Of a DNA stretch of 64,000 bases, positions 44,856 to 53,164 are shown piece after piece. Numbering within the stretch: the first letter of the stretch is position 1; the number at the start of each line of letters is the position of its first letter. This DNA comes from Sphingobium sp. WTD-1 (GTDB taxonomy: Bacteria > Pseudomonadota > Alphaproteobacteria > Sphingomonadales > Sphingomonadaceae). The stretch spans positions 3,472,001-3,536,000 of the forward strand of contig NZ_CP119127.1 in assembly GCF_030128825.1 (NCBI RefSeq). Reading direction: 5' to 3'. Under the pieces are notes generated by a model, which was not told the origin of the DNA, searched no databases, and worked only from the letters and a program-made list of their open reading frames with translations. Position numbers and translations under genes: made by a program.

Positions 44856-46088
44856 TCAGCCAAGTAATAGTTCGCGAGGACTTGGGTGGCCAAGAAAGGC
44901 CGCAGGACTGGCCGATGCGCCATAGGCACCGGCAAGGAAGATCGCGATGAAATCGCCGACATCGACTGGCGGCAGCGCGACTTTCTCGCCCAGCCGGTCG
45001 ATCGGCGTGCAGAGGCAGCCGACGACATTGACCGGCTGAGTGGTCGGTTCGCGCCCGAAGCGGTTGGCCACCGCGATCGGATAGTTTCGCCGCACGACTG
45101 TGCCGAAATTGCCGCTGGCCGCCAGTTGATGGTGCAGGCCGCCATCCACGACGACGAAAGTCTCGCCCTGGCTCTGCTTCACATCGACCACACGAGTCAG
45201 ATAGATGCCCGCCTCCCCGACCAGCCAGCGGCCCAGTTCGATCGCGAATGCGCTGTCGCTCAGGATATCGGGCAGCGCGTTGAGCGCGGTGTCGAGCGCG
45301 ACGCCGATCGGCCGGATGTCCAGCCGCTCGTCACCGGGGAAATAGGGAATGCCAAAACCGCCGCCGAGATTGACCAGAGGCGGTGCGGCGCCGACGGCAT
45401 CGGACAGGCGCGCCGCCAGATCGATCGTCGCCGCCTGGGTTTCGATGATAGCCATCGGATCGAGCGCCTGACTGCCCGCGAAAATATGCCAGCCGCGCCA
45501 GTCCGCGCCGCCAGCGATCATTGTCCGCGCCAGCGCGGCCGCGCGATCGGCGTCGACGCCGAACGGCTTGGCGCCGCCGCCCATGCGCATGCCCGACCCT
45601 TTGAGGTCGAAATCCGGGTTCACCCGCACGGCGAGGCGCGGCACCTTCCCCAGACGCTCCGCCACGGTCAGCGCGCGCTCGCCCTCCCCCTCGGACTCCA
45701 GGTTGATGGTGATGCCGGCATGGATGGCGACTTCCAGTTCGTCATTGCGCTTGCCCGGCCCGGCAAAACTGATCCGCGCCGGGTCCATGCCGGCCTCCAG
45801 CGCCATCGCCAGTTCTCCGCCTGAGGCAATGTCGAACCCGTCGACCAGCCCCGCCATGCGCGCCAGCAGCGGCGCGTAGGGATTGGCCTTGATCGCATAA
45901 TGCAGGTCGATCCGCTTGGGGATCGCCTCGCGGAAGCGGCGGACCTGCGCCTCAATGATGCCCATGTCATAGACGAACAGCGGCGTGTCGCCTGCTTCGT
46001 CAACCAGGCTCGCCGCACCGCAGCCGCCGATCAGCAGCATGCCTTCTTCCTCGGCGAACCAGGCGGGGATAGGGCCCATGGGCTTCAT
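44856..46088 (-). CDS. PLP-dependent decarboxylase, exosortase A-associated
   Basis: 410-aa enzyme of the ornithine/diaminopimelate decarboxylase fold III (TIGR03099-like). The PLP lysine is in LHYAIKANPYAP; other motifs are VDGFDIASGGEL, LAVRVNPDF, GFGIPYFPGDE for phosphate binding, and the active-site cysteine in VVGCLCTPIDRLG. It would decarboxylate an amino acid or amino-acid-like group. The start overlaps the acyl-CoA ligase stop (ATGA), so the two act together, perhaps on a carrier-bound substrate with the ACP encoded nearby. The product is unknown. Confidence 0.9.
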   Translation of the reverse strand: MKPMGPIPAWFAEEEGMLLIGGCGAASLVDEAGDTPLFVYDMGIIEAQVRRFREAIPKRIDLHYAIKANPYAPLLARMAGLVDGFDIASGGELAMALEAGMDPARISFAGPGKRNDELEVAIHAGITINLESEGEGERALTVAERLGKVPRLAVRVNPDFDLKGSGMRMGGGAKPFGVDADRAAALARTMIAGGADWRGWHIFAGSQALDPMAIIETQAATIDLAARLSDAVGAAPPLVNLGGGFGIPYFPGDERLDIRPIGVALDTALNALPDILSDSAFAIELGRWLVGEAGIYLTRVVDVKQSQGETFVVVDGGLHHQLAASGNFGTVVRRNYPIAVANRFGREPTTQPVNVVGCLCTPIDRLGEKVALPPVDVGDFIAIFLAGAYGASASPAAFLGHPSPRELLLG

Positions 46089-47632
46089 GACGCATACTCC
46101 TTGGCCAGCGCGACTCGATCGATCTTGCCATTGGGGTTACGTGGGAACTGTGCAAGCACTAGCGTCTCGCGCGGCTGCATGAAATTGGGCAGTTCGGCCT
46201 TCAGATGGGCAGCAACAGCCGCGGATATCTCGGGGTCGGCGGCGCGCAGCAGCAGCAGCACCGCCTGCCCCAGCCGCTCATCCTTGACACCAAGAGCGAC
46301 AGCCTCCGCCACGCCGGGAACGGCAACCGCCGCCTCCTCGATCTCGGTCGGGCTGATGCGATTGCCGGCCGACTTGATCATCGCATCGTCGCGGCCGACG
46401 AAATAGAGCAGGCCATCCGCGTCGCGGCGGACCGTATCGCCAGACCATACGGCGGTGCCGCCGTGGCGCGCGGCGGACGGCGCCGGCTTGAAGCGCTCGG
46501 CGGTTCGCGCCGCATCCTGCCAATAGCCCTGCGCCACCAGCGGGCCGGCATGGACCAGTTCGCCCGGCTCGTCATCCTCGGCCAGCGTGCCGTCGGGGCG
46601 GACCACCAATATCTCGGCAAAGGGGATGGCAGACCCCATCGAATCCGGGTGACTGTCAACCAGAGCAGGCGACAAATAGGTGGAGCGGAAGGCTTCCGTC
46701 AGGCCATACATGGGATAGAGATCGGCCTGCCGGAACAGCACACGCAGCCGCGCGACCAGCGGCCGGGTCAGCGCCCCGCCACTATTGGTCAGGCGCCGGA
46801 GCTTGGCTGCGATCTCCGCCGGCCAGTCCAGTTCGGTGAGTTGCACCCAAAGCGGCGGCACCCCGGCCAGGGTGGTGATATCCCAGCGATCGACCGCCTT
46901 CACCACGTCGCGCGGGGTCAGATAGTCGAGCGGATAGGCGCAGCCGCCCGCATACCAGGTGGAAAGCAGCTGGTTCTGGCCATAGTCGAAACTGAAGGGC
47001 AGCACGCACAGCGTCCGGTCCTCCGGCGTCAACCCCAGATAATGGGCCACCGACACCGCGCCGAGCCAGAGATTGGCGTGGCTGAGCATCACCCCCTTGG
47101 GCCGGCCGGTCGATCCGCTGGTATAGAGGATGGCGGCCAGAGCATCGGGCGCGGCATCGGACGGCGGCAATGCCGCCCCGCCGCTCATCCCCGCCGCCGC
47201 ATCATCCTCGCGATGGAGATGACAGCCGGCTGGGACATCGCCGGGTGCCAGCGTCGACAGGCGGCTGGCCGTGCCGATCAGCAGCGCCGCGCCGCTATCG
47301 GCCAGGATATGGGCGACCTGCGCATGTTTGAGCAGCGGATTGATGGGGACATGAACAAGCCCCGCGCGCGGCGCGGCGAGCGGCATCAGCGCCGCGACCG
47401 GCCCCTTGGCCACCCAGCTCGCGACCCGCGCGCCGGGCGCGAGCCCAAAGCCCGCCAGCCATCCGGCGAGACGACCAAGCGCCTGTTCCAGTCCGGCATA
47501 GTCCTGCGCGCCCGATCGCCCCGCCAGCGCCGGCCGTTCCGGATCGCCACGCAGCAGCAGATGGTCTATCGGCTGCACATCGGCATCGTCGATTGGCGCC
47601 TTGGAAGCCAACAGGGGGTCGCTTAACGTCAT
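46085..47632 (-). CDS. AMP-forming acyl-CoA ligase, exosortase A-associated
   Basis: 515-aa adenylate-forming enzyme of the ANL superfamily (TIGR03098-like). The P-loop reads AILYTSGSTGRPKGVMLSHANL, core A5 reads PMYGLTEAFRSTYLSP, and the hinge/A8 region reads LLYFVGRDDAMIKSAGNRISPTEIE. The catalytic lysine near the C-terminus is in NPNGKIDRVAL. It activates a carboxylate with ATP and loads it on CoA or an acyl carrier protein. It is co-transcribed with the PLP decarboxylase, while the GNAT and ACP genes diverge 30 nt away. Confidence 0.92.
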   Translation of the reverse strand: MTLSDPLLASKAPIDDADVQPIDHLLLRGDPERPALAGRSGAQDYAGLEQALGRLAGWLAGFGLAPGARVASWVAKGPVAALMPLAAPRAGLVHVPINPLLKHAQVAHILADSGAALLIGTASRLSTLAPGDVPAGCHLHREDDAAAGMSGGAALPPSDAAPDALAAILYTSGSTGRPKGVMLSHANLWLGAVSVAHYLGLTPEDRTLCVLPFSFDYGQNQLLSTWYAGGCAYPLDYLTPRDVVKAVDRWDITTLAGVPPLWVQLTELDWPAEIAAKLRRLTNSGGALTRPLVARLRVLFRQADLYPMYGLTEAFRSTYLSPALVDSHPDSMGSAIPFAEILVVRPDGTLAEDDEPGELVHAGPLVAQGYWQDAARTAERFKPAPSAARHGGTAVWSGDTVRRDADGLLYFVGRDDAMIKSAGNRISPTEIEEAAVAVPGVAEAVALGVKDERLGQAVLLLLRAADPEISAAVAAHLKAELPNFMQPRETLVLAQFPRNPNGKIDRVALAKEYAS

Positions 47633-47662
47633 GTCCAGATTTAGGTCCTAAGGGCAGCTAAG

Positions 47663-48685
47663 GTGCCGGGAGATAATAGGTTGCTAGTCCCAAGGGAATA
47701 TCGGACGCTGTCGGAAGTGCGGTCGGCGATCGGCGGCCGGATGGACCGCGCCCATATCGACAGCCTGTTCGACCGGCTGGACTGGTTTGAAACATTGCAC
47801 CCCCTTTGCCTTGGCGACACCCCGCTCAGGGTGTTCCAACAGAAAGAGGACGCCTGCGAGGCCTGGTTGTTCCTTCTCGCGCCCTCGGCTCGTCACCTGA
47901 CCGCCCTTGCCAATTGGTATAGTTTCGCCTGGAGCCCGATTTTCCTGGGGTCGCCGGACGCGCGGCAACAGGCCCGGCTGCTGGAGAATATCGCCCGCCA
48001 TCTGCTGCGCGAACAGGCGCAGATCAACCTCTATCCGCTCGCCCTGCCCGACCCGCTGGTCGATGCCTTTCGCCGCGCCGGCTGGTTCGCGGTGCAACGA
48101 CCCATGGGCGGTCGCTACCTGCTGCATGTCGATGGCCGGGATTTCGCCAGCTATTGGGCGCTGCGCCCCGGCCGATTGCGCAACCAGGTGCGGCGCAAGG
48201 CCCGGCAGGGCCGTTACGACCTCCGCATCCATGACAAACTGACCGATACGCTGTGGCAGGATTATGTCGATGTGCAGGCGCATAGCTGGAAGGCGCCCGA
48301 GCCGGGCCTCAACTTCCTGCGCGTCCTGGCGCAGCGGGAAAGCGATGCCGGCACCTTGCGGCTGGGCTTTGCCCGGCTGGACGGCCGCGCCGTGGCGACC
48401 CAATTATGGACGGTGGAGCATGGCACGGCGCTGATCCACAAGCTGGCCCATGACAGCGCCCAGGACGAAGGATCGCCCGGCACCTTGCTGAGCCATGCGA
48501 TGTTCGCCCATGCCATCGACCATGATCGGGTCGCGACGATCGATTATGGCACCGGTGACAATGGCTATAAGCGCGAGTGGATGGACGAGCGCATTCCCCT
48601 CCATCAGATCGACCTGTTCAATCCGCGCCGCGCATCCAGCTGGATTCCCGCCGCGCGCACCTGCATTTCCGCGCTTGTCGGATAG
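47663..48685 (+). CDS. GNAT/FemAB-like acyltransferase, exosortase-cluster
   Basis: Up to 340 aa. It has two GNAT-type halves as in the BioF2/FemAB-like group: RNQVRRKARQGRYDLRIHD (cf. RxxIRK), GTLRLGFARLDGRAVATQLWTV, LIHKLAHD and VATIDYGTGDNGYKREWMDERIPL, the last being the strongly conserved D-x-G-x-G-x-x-x-YK block. A GTG start at 47663 leaves only 30 nt to the divergent ligase gene; an ATG at 47741 would leave 108 nt and is also plausible. It precedes the ACP gene by 27 nt and may transfer the carrier-bound group to a polysaccharide or lipid. Confidence 0.82.
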   Translation: MPGDNRLLVPREYRTLSEVRSAIGGRMDRAHIDSLFDRLDWFETLHPLCLGDTPLRVFQQKEDACEAWLFLLAPSARHLTALANWYSFAWSPIFLGSPDARQQARLLENIARHLLREQAQINLYPLALPDPLVDAFRRAGWFAVQRPMGGRYLLHVDGRDFASYWALRPGRLRNQVRRKARQGRYDLRIHDKLTDTLWQDYVDVQAHSWKAPEPGLNFLRVLAQRESDAGTLRLGFARLDGRAVATQLWTVEHGTALIHKLAHDSAQDEGSPGTLLSHAMFAHAIDHDRVATIDYGTGDNGYKREWMDERIPLHQIDLFNPRRASSWIPAARTCISALVG

Positions 48686-48712
48686 GCGGCGAGCCATTAG
48701 ATAGCCGCCATC

Positions 48713-49003
48713 ATGCGGGCGCAATCCACTCAGCCGGTCGACCGGACAGACGATATCGAAACCCTGGTGCGGGCGCTGCTGCGCGACGTGCTGAGCCTGT
48801 CGCAGGAGCGGGCCGATGCGTTCGAGGCCGACACGCCGCTGTTCGGCGCCCTGCCCGAGCTGGACTCGATGGCCGTCGCCGGCCTGCTCACCGAAATGGA
48901 AGATCGCTTCGACATCCTGATCGACGATGAGGATATCGACGGCGACACGTTCGAGACCTTCGGCACGCTGGTTGCCTTCCTGCGCGCCAAGCTGGGCGCT
49001 TAA
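48713..49003 (+). CDS. Acyl carrier protein, exosortase-cluster
   Basis: 96-aa carrier protein. The phosphopantetheine attachment serine sits in LPELDSMAVAGLLTEMEDRF, the standard LDS motif. It is strongly acidic (DDEDIDGDTFETF) and helical as in ACPs. Length and motif fit a stand-alone ACP separate from fatty-acid synthesis. It is co-oriented with the GNAT gene and divergent from the acyl-CoA ligase, which together suggests a small thio-templated acyl-transfer pathway. It ends with a 4-nt overlap of the 3' end of the convergent Gly/Cys-tail gene. Confidence 0.9.
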   Translation: MRAQSTQPVDRTDDIETLVRALLRDVLSLSQERADAFEADTPLFGALPELDSMAVAGLLTEMEDRFDILIDDEDIDGDTFETFGTLVAFLRAKLGA

Positions 49004-49833
49004 TCGCCACCACCGCCGCAACCGCCGCACCCTCCCCCACCGCAGCCACCTCCATCCGACGACGAGTCGGTGCTGCCGCCGCCATCCGATCCGCTTGTCC
49101 GACGCAGTTCATGATAGCTCGCCCAGCTTGAGCCGACGAACACCGTCGTTCCAAACAGGGCGACGGCCAACGCCATCTCCTCAGTCACCGGCGCGCGCTG
49201 CAGCCGCTCCGCTTTGGCACGCGCCGCCTGCAGTGTAGCAATGCCTTCGCGCGTGTGCTGGTCGACAATGGCGAAGCGAATGACGGCGCAGACCAGCGTG
49301 AAGATCAGAAAGATGACGAGGATGCCGACCGGCTTGTCGCGGGCCAGGCCGATCTGCCATTTGATCGCACCGAACAGCAACAGCGCTGCGAAAGGCAAGG
49401 TAGCCAGCAGGCGCAGGTGCAGCACCTCAGCCGCTTCCATCATCGCACCCTTGCGCTCTAGCGTAGCGCGAACAGGCTGCGCATAGTCGATGATCTCGGA
49501 CCTGATGCGCCCCCAGCCGACCGGCCCCGGCAAAGCCAGCAGGCGCATTTCGGCGGCGGTACGCCCCTGCCCCGGATGTCGGGCGACCAGCTTGCGCCCG
49601 TCCTGGAGCGACATGCGTCCATCGGTCAGCAGCCGGGCTACCACGGTATCGACGAAGCGGACTGGTCCACCGGCCAGATAGGCCAGTTCATCCGGATCGG
49701 TCAGCCTGTGCCAGTGCCCCTGCGGGCGCAGGCCATGCGGGATGCTGAGGGACGCAATGAGCGCCAGCACGAAAAGGCCGGCATAAAGAGCAAGGAAGGG
49801 GCCGCCGGTCCAATCAAAAGGGCCAAGGGGCAT
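49000..49833 (-). CDS. TIGR04222-like membrane protein with Gly/Cys-rich tail
   Basis: 277-aa membrane protein. TM1 is FLALYAGLFVLALIASLSI. Then comes a soluble region (YLAGGPVRFVDTVVARLLTDGRMSLQDGRKL) resembling the TIGR04222 domain. Two further helices (LLATLPFAALLLFGAIKW and VGILVIFLIFTLVCAVIRFAI) lead to a cytoplasmic or extracellular tail. The last ~27 residues are a Ser/Gly/Cys-rich tract with repeated GGGC/GGC units. ATG 49833 is the start; it overlaps the upstream gene by 20 nt. Function is unknown; the paired gene upstream suggests a two-gene module. Confidence 0.82.
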   Translation of the reverse strand: MPLGPFDWTGGPFLALYAGLFVLALIASLSIPHGLRPQGHWHRLTDPDELAYLAGGPVRFVDTVVARLLTDGRMSLQDGRKLVARHPGQGRTAAEMRLLALPGPVGWGRIRSEIIDYAQPVRATLERKGAMMEAAEVLHLRLLATLPFAALLLFGAIKWQIGLARDKPVGILVIFLIFTLVCAVIRFAIVDQHTREGIATLQAARAKAERLQRAPVTEEMALAVALFGTTVFVGSSWASYHELRRTSGSDGGGSTDSSSDGGGCGGGGCGGCGGGGD

Positions 49834-50419
49834 GATGAAACGCCTTTCCGGTCCAGAGAAGGATAAGAAACAGGGCGAGGAGCACCGCCAGCCAGAAGGC
49901 AGGGCGGAGGACGGATCGCGACAGGATGAGGGCGTCGCGCGGATGGACGCGCCTGGCCCTTGGATCATCCAGCAGGCGCTGCGCCGCGCCGGGCCAGATG
50001 TCAGCCGGAGGACTGACGCCGAAGACCTGCTCATAGCGGCGAAGGGTGCGGGCATATTGATTGAAGAATCGGCCCTGCTCCACCGGCCCACCCTTCGTCG
50101 GCTCATGATGGAGGGGTCGACCCAATATCTGGGGGCAGAAGCGCTCCCAATAGTCGCGCGTATAGGTGAGGTGGAGGTGCCAGGCCTGGTCGACCGCGTC
50201 GGATGGGGTCTGCTGATCCGTGCCGGTCACGACCAGAAAGCAGAAGCGCTTATATTCCTCCACGACCCGCGCCGCATAGGCGACGGCCCAGCCATTTTCG
50301 CGCGCCAGTCGCGCCGTGAAGGAAAAAGCCGCGTCGGGCGGACCTATCTCATAGCCTGAGAGGGCTGCCCAAATTACATGGTCCTTTGGCGGACCGTAGA
50401 GACGGATGACGCCTTGCAT
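49814..50419 (-). CDS. Glycine-rich-domain-like (GRDP) protein with C-terminal TM
   Basis: 201-aa protein. It has a helical region with FSFTARLARENGW, YAARVVEEYKRFCFL and a VDQAWHLHLTYTRDYW block, which is the D-x-x-W-H-x-H-L-x-x-T-x-x-Y signature of glycine-rich domain-containing (DUF1399-type) proteins. A single helix near the C-terminus (PAFWLAVLLALFLILLW) anchors it. It is the upstream partner of the TIGR04222-like gene, with a 20-nt overlap. No enzymatic role can be claimed; the His pair could bind metal. Confidence 0.78.
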   Translation of the reverse strand: MQGVIRLYGPPKDHVIWAALSGYEIGPPDAAFSFTARLARENGWAVAYAARVVEEYKRFCFLVVTGTDQQTPSDAVDQAWHLHLTYTRDYWERFCPQILGRPLHHEPTKGGPVEQGRFFNQYARTLRRYEQVFGVSPPADIWPGAAQRLLDDPRARRVHPRDALILSRSVLRPAFWLAVLLALFLILLWTGKAFHHAPWPF

Positions 50420-50507
50420 CTGGCTTCTCTACTAACATAATAGAGTATCAGACACAAGGCATCCAACGCGCGCGATAGCCGGGCGCAAACGATCCCGCGC
50501 TGGCAGC

Positions 50508-51470
50508 TTATGCTTCGGCCAGCTGCTCGAAGTCGGCTTCGGCGAGGAATCGTTCGACGTCGAGGGCGGCCATGCAGCCCATGCCGGCTGCGGTCACCGC
50601 CTGGCGATAGATCTTGTCGGTCACGTCGCCGGCCGCGAAGACACCTGGAATGGCGGTGTGGGTCGTGCCCTTCTCCACCACGATATAGCCTTCGTCGAGC
50701 GGCAGCTTGCCGTCGAACAATTCGGTCGCGGGGTGATGGCCGATCGCGACGAAGCCGCCATCGGTCGGCACATGCGACTTCTCGCCGGTGACCGTGTCGA
50801 TCAGGTCGACGCCGACCAGACCTTCGGGCGTACCGCCACCGACGAACTTGTCGACCGCCTTGTTCCACAGCACCTTGATGTTGGGATGGGCGTGCAAGCG
50901 CTGCTGCAGGATCTTTTCCGCGCGCAGCGAGTCGCGGCGGTGGATCAGGGTCACGTCATGGCTGTGGTTGGTGAGGTAGAGTGCTTCCTCGACCGCGGTG
51001 TTGCCGCCGCCGATGACCACGACCTTCTTGCCGCGATAGAAGAAGCCGTCGCAAGTGGCGCAGGCGCTCACGCCCTTGCCCTGCAGATGCTCCTCGCCCT
51101 CGACGCCCAGCCACTTGGCCTGGGCACCGGTGCAGATCACCAGCGTGTCGGCGACATAGAGGGTGCCGCTGTCCCCCTTCAGCTTGAAGGGCCGTTCAGA
51201 CAAGTCGACGTCGACGATCTGGTCATACATCATCTGCGCGCCGACATGTTCGGCCTGGGCCTGCATCTGCTCCATCAGCCACGGCCCCTGGATCACATCC
51301 TTGAAGCCCGGATAATTTTCGACGTCGGTGGTGATGGTCAGCTGGCCGCCCGGCTGCATGCCCTGCACCACGATCGGCGCCAGGCCCGCGCGCGCGCCAT
51401 AGATGGCGGCGGACAGGCCGGCCGGGCCGGAACCGAGAATGAGCATGCGGGTGGAGTGGGTGGCGGTCAT
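50508..51470 (-). CDS. trxB: Thioredoxin-disulfide reductase
   Basis: 320-aa flavoprotein that reduces thioredoxin with NADPH. The FAD motif is MLILGSGPAGLSAAIYGARA, the redox pair is SACATCDGFF (Cys137 and Cys140), the NADPH motif is VVVIGGGNTAVEEALYL with the phosphate-binding HRRDSLRAEK, and the second FAD segment is GVFAAGDVTDKIYRQAV. The length is normal. It is a single gene divergent from an alpha/beta hydrolase. Its product also supplies electrons to fRMsr-type methionine sulfoxide reductase found at 13.1 kb. Confidence 0.97.
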   Translation of the reverse strand: MTATHSTRMLILGSGPAGLSAAIYGARAGLAPIVVQGMQPGGQLTITTDVENYPGFKDVIQGPWLMEQMQAQAEHVGAQMMYDQIVDVDLSERPFKLKGDSGTLYVADTLVICTGAQAKWLGVEGEEHLQGKGVSACATCDGFFYRGKKVVVIGGGNTAVEEALYLTNHSHDVTLIHRRDSLRAEKILQQRLHAHPNIKVLWNKAVDKFVGGGTPEGLVGVDLIDTVTGEKSHVPTDGGFVAIGHHPATELFDGKLPLDEGYIVVEKGTTHTAIPGVFAAGDVTDKIYRQAVTAAGMGCMAALDVERFLAEADFEQLAEA

Positions 51471-51671
51471 CGATAATTCCAGCTGCGATTCGTGTGGCCG
51501 CCAGAGATAGGCCCTGCCAGCCCCCGCGCAAGCAGGAGTTGGGCAGGAGATTTGCTTGGGACGACCAAAGCTTGAACCGCAGCATCGCCGAGGCGTTGCA
51601 CAAGCCGCGTTGCCTTATGATCCACAATATATCACAAATGACGGGTGGAGATGGAATGGGAGAGACGGAGC

Positions 51672-52388
51672 ATGGCGACATTCGTGCTGGTGCATGGCGG
51701 GGGACATGGCGGCTGGTGCTATCAGAAGGTCGCCCGGCGGCTGCGCGCGGCGGGGCATGAGGTGCATTGCCCGACGCTGACGGGCCTTGGCGAGCGCGCC
51801 CATCTGCTCAACGCCGACATCGATCTCGACACGCATATCCAGGATGTGGTGGCGCTGATGACGTTCGAGGGGCTGGAGGATGTCATTCTGGTCGGCCACA
51901 GCTATGGCGGGATGGTGATTACCGGCGTCGCCGATCGCGCGGCCGAGCGCATCCGCGAACTGGTTTATCTGGATGCCGCCCATCCCAGGGGCGGCGAATC
52001 CCTAGAGATATTGGCGCCAGCCCAGATGGAGCCGACCCGCGCCATGGGCCGCACGGTCGACGGGATCGAACTGGTGATGTGGCCCTTCCCCGGCATGGCG
52101 GGCTTCTTCGGCATCACCGATCCGGCCGATGTCGCCTGGACCGAGGCGCGGCTTACGCCGCATCCCTGGAAATGTTTCGGCCAGCCGCTACGGCTGGAAA
52201 ATGGCGATGCGGCGTTTCGCCTGCCGCGCACCAATATCAATTGCACCCATGCGTTGCAGAACAGCCCGGAGGAGGCCCGCGCCCGCCAGCTGGAAGGCCA
52301 TCGCAATTTCGAGATCGATACCGGCCATGACCTGATGGTCACCGAGCCGGAGGCGGTCGCGACCATGTTGCTGGAGGTGGCGGGTTAG
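51672..52388 (+). CDS. Alpha/beta hydrolase (esterase/methylesterase-like)
   Basis: 238-aa serine hydrolase. The oxyanion HGG motif is FVLVHGGGHGGWCYQKVA, the nucleophile elbow is LVGHSYGGMVITG, and the C-terminal histidine is in DTGHDLMVTEP. The short form and HGGGHGGWCY N-terminus resemble plant methylesterase and EstC-type enzymes. ATG 51672 (MATFVLV) is the likely start; the open frame from 51645 adds nine untypical residues. It ends 11 nt from the convergent Anbu gene. Confidence 0.9.
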   Translation: MATFVLVHGGGHGGWCYQKVARRLRAAGHEVHCPTLTGLGERAHLLNADIDLDTHIQDVVALMTFEGLEDVILVGHSYGGMVITGVADRAAERIRELVYLDAAHPRGGESLEILAPAQMEPTRAMGRTVDGIELVMWPFPGMAGFFGITDPADVAWTEARLTPHPWKCFGQPLRLENGDAAFRLPRTNINCTHALQNSPEEARARQLEGHRNFEIDTGHDLMVTEPEAVATMLLEVAG

Positions 52389-52399
52389 GCCCCCTTCCC

Positions 52400-53137
52400 T
52401 TAATCCAGGACGTTGGGCAGATCCTCGAACCCCTTGCGCAGGGCGGCAGACCAGCCCTGCGAGATCATCGCAAATTCCTCATTGTCCGCCTCGATCCGGG
52501 TGCGGACGCGGAAGTCGAACGTGTCGGTCTCGATCACGGTAAGGTCCAGCGGCATGCCAACCGACAGGTTGGACCGCAGGGTCGAATCCATCGACACCAG
52601 CACCGCCTTGGTCGCATCCTCCAGGCTCGTCTCGCGCTGGATGATGCGGTCGAGGATCGGCTTGCCATATTTATGCTCGCCGATCTGGAAGAAGGGCGTG
52701 TCCTCGGTCGCCTCGATGAAATTGCCGGCCGAATAGATGAGATAGAGGCGCGGCTTGCCGCCCTTGCGCTGGCCCGCGATCATGATCGAGGCGCTGGCGG
52801 CCGATCCGTCCATGGCGATGCTCTCACGGTAGCGGCCCTGCATGGTGCGCATCGCGTCACCCACCAGTTGCGCCGCGCGGTGCATCGTGTCGCAATTGAG
52901 GATGGTTTCGACCTCGGGATCGCTCTCCGCCTCGCGGATCGCGCGCGACAGCATCGTCTTCACCCCCTGGGTGATCGACAGATTGCCCGAACAGAGCAAG
53001 GTGATCGCCCGTTCACCTTCGACATGATAGGTGAAGCTTTTCCGGAAGCGAGCAATATTGTCCATGCCCGCATTGGTCCGGGTGTCCGACAGCATGACCA
53101 GCCCCTGGTCCACGCGTACCGCCACACAATAGGTCAT
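52400..53137 (-). CDS. Anbu, HslV-like bacterial proteasome-family peptidase
   Basis: 245-aa Ntn-hydrolase of the Anbu (ancestral beta subunit) group. The predicted nucleophile Thr follows the initiator Met (MTYCVAVRVDQGLVMLSDTRTN), with the Asp/Arg-bearing LSDTRT and a family-typical SASIMIAGQRKGG and YSAGNFIEAT. It is a soluble, self-assembling peptidase-fold protein of unclear substrate. It is the last gene of a four-gene operon with transglutaminase-like, alpha-E and circularly permuted ATP-grasp proteins, the standard neighbourhood of Anbu, which points to peptide synthesis or processing. Confidence 0.95.
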   Translation of the reverse strand: MTYCVAVRVDQGLVMLSDTRTNAGMDNIARFRKSFTYHVEGERAITLLCSGNLSITQGVKTMLSRAIREAESDPEVETILNCDTMHRAAQLVGDAMRTMQGRYRESIAMDGSAASASIMIAGQRKGGKPRLYLIYSAGNFIEATEDTPFFQIGEHKYGKPILDRIIQRETSLEDATKAVLVSMDSTLRSNLSVGMPLDLTVIETDTFDFRVRTRIEADNEEFAMISQGWSAALRKGFEDLPNVLD

Positions 53138-53164
53138 CGCCCCGAAGTCCTGCTTATCTCTACC

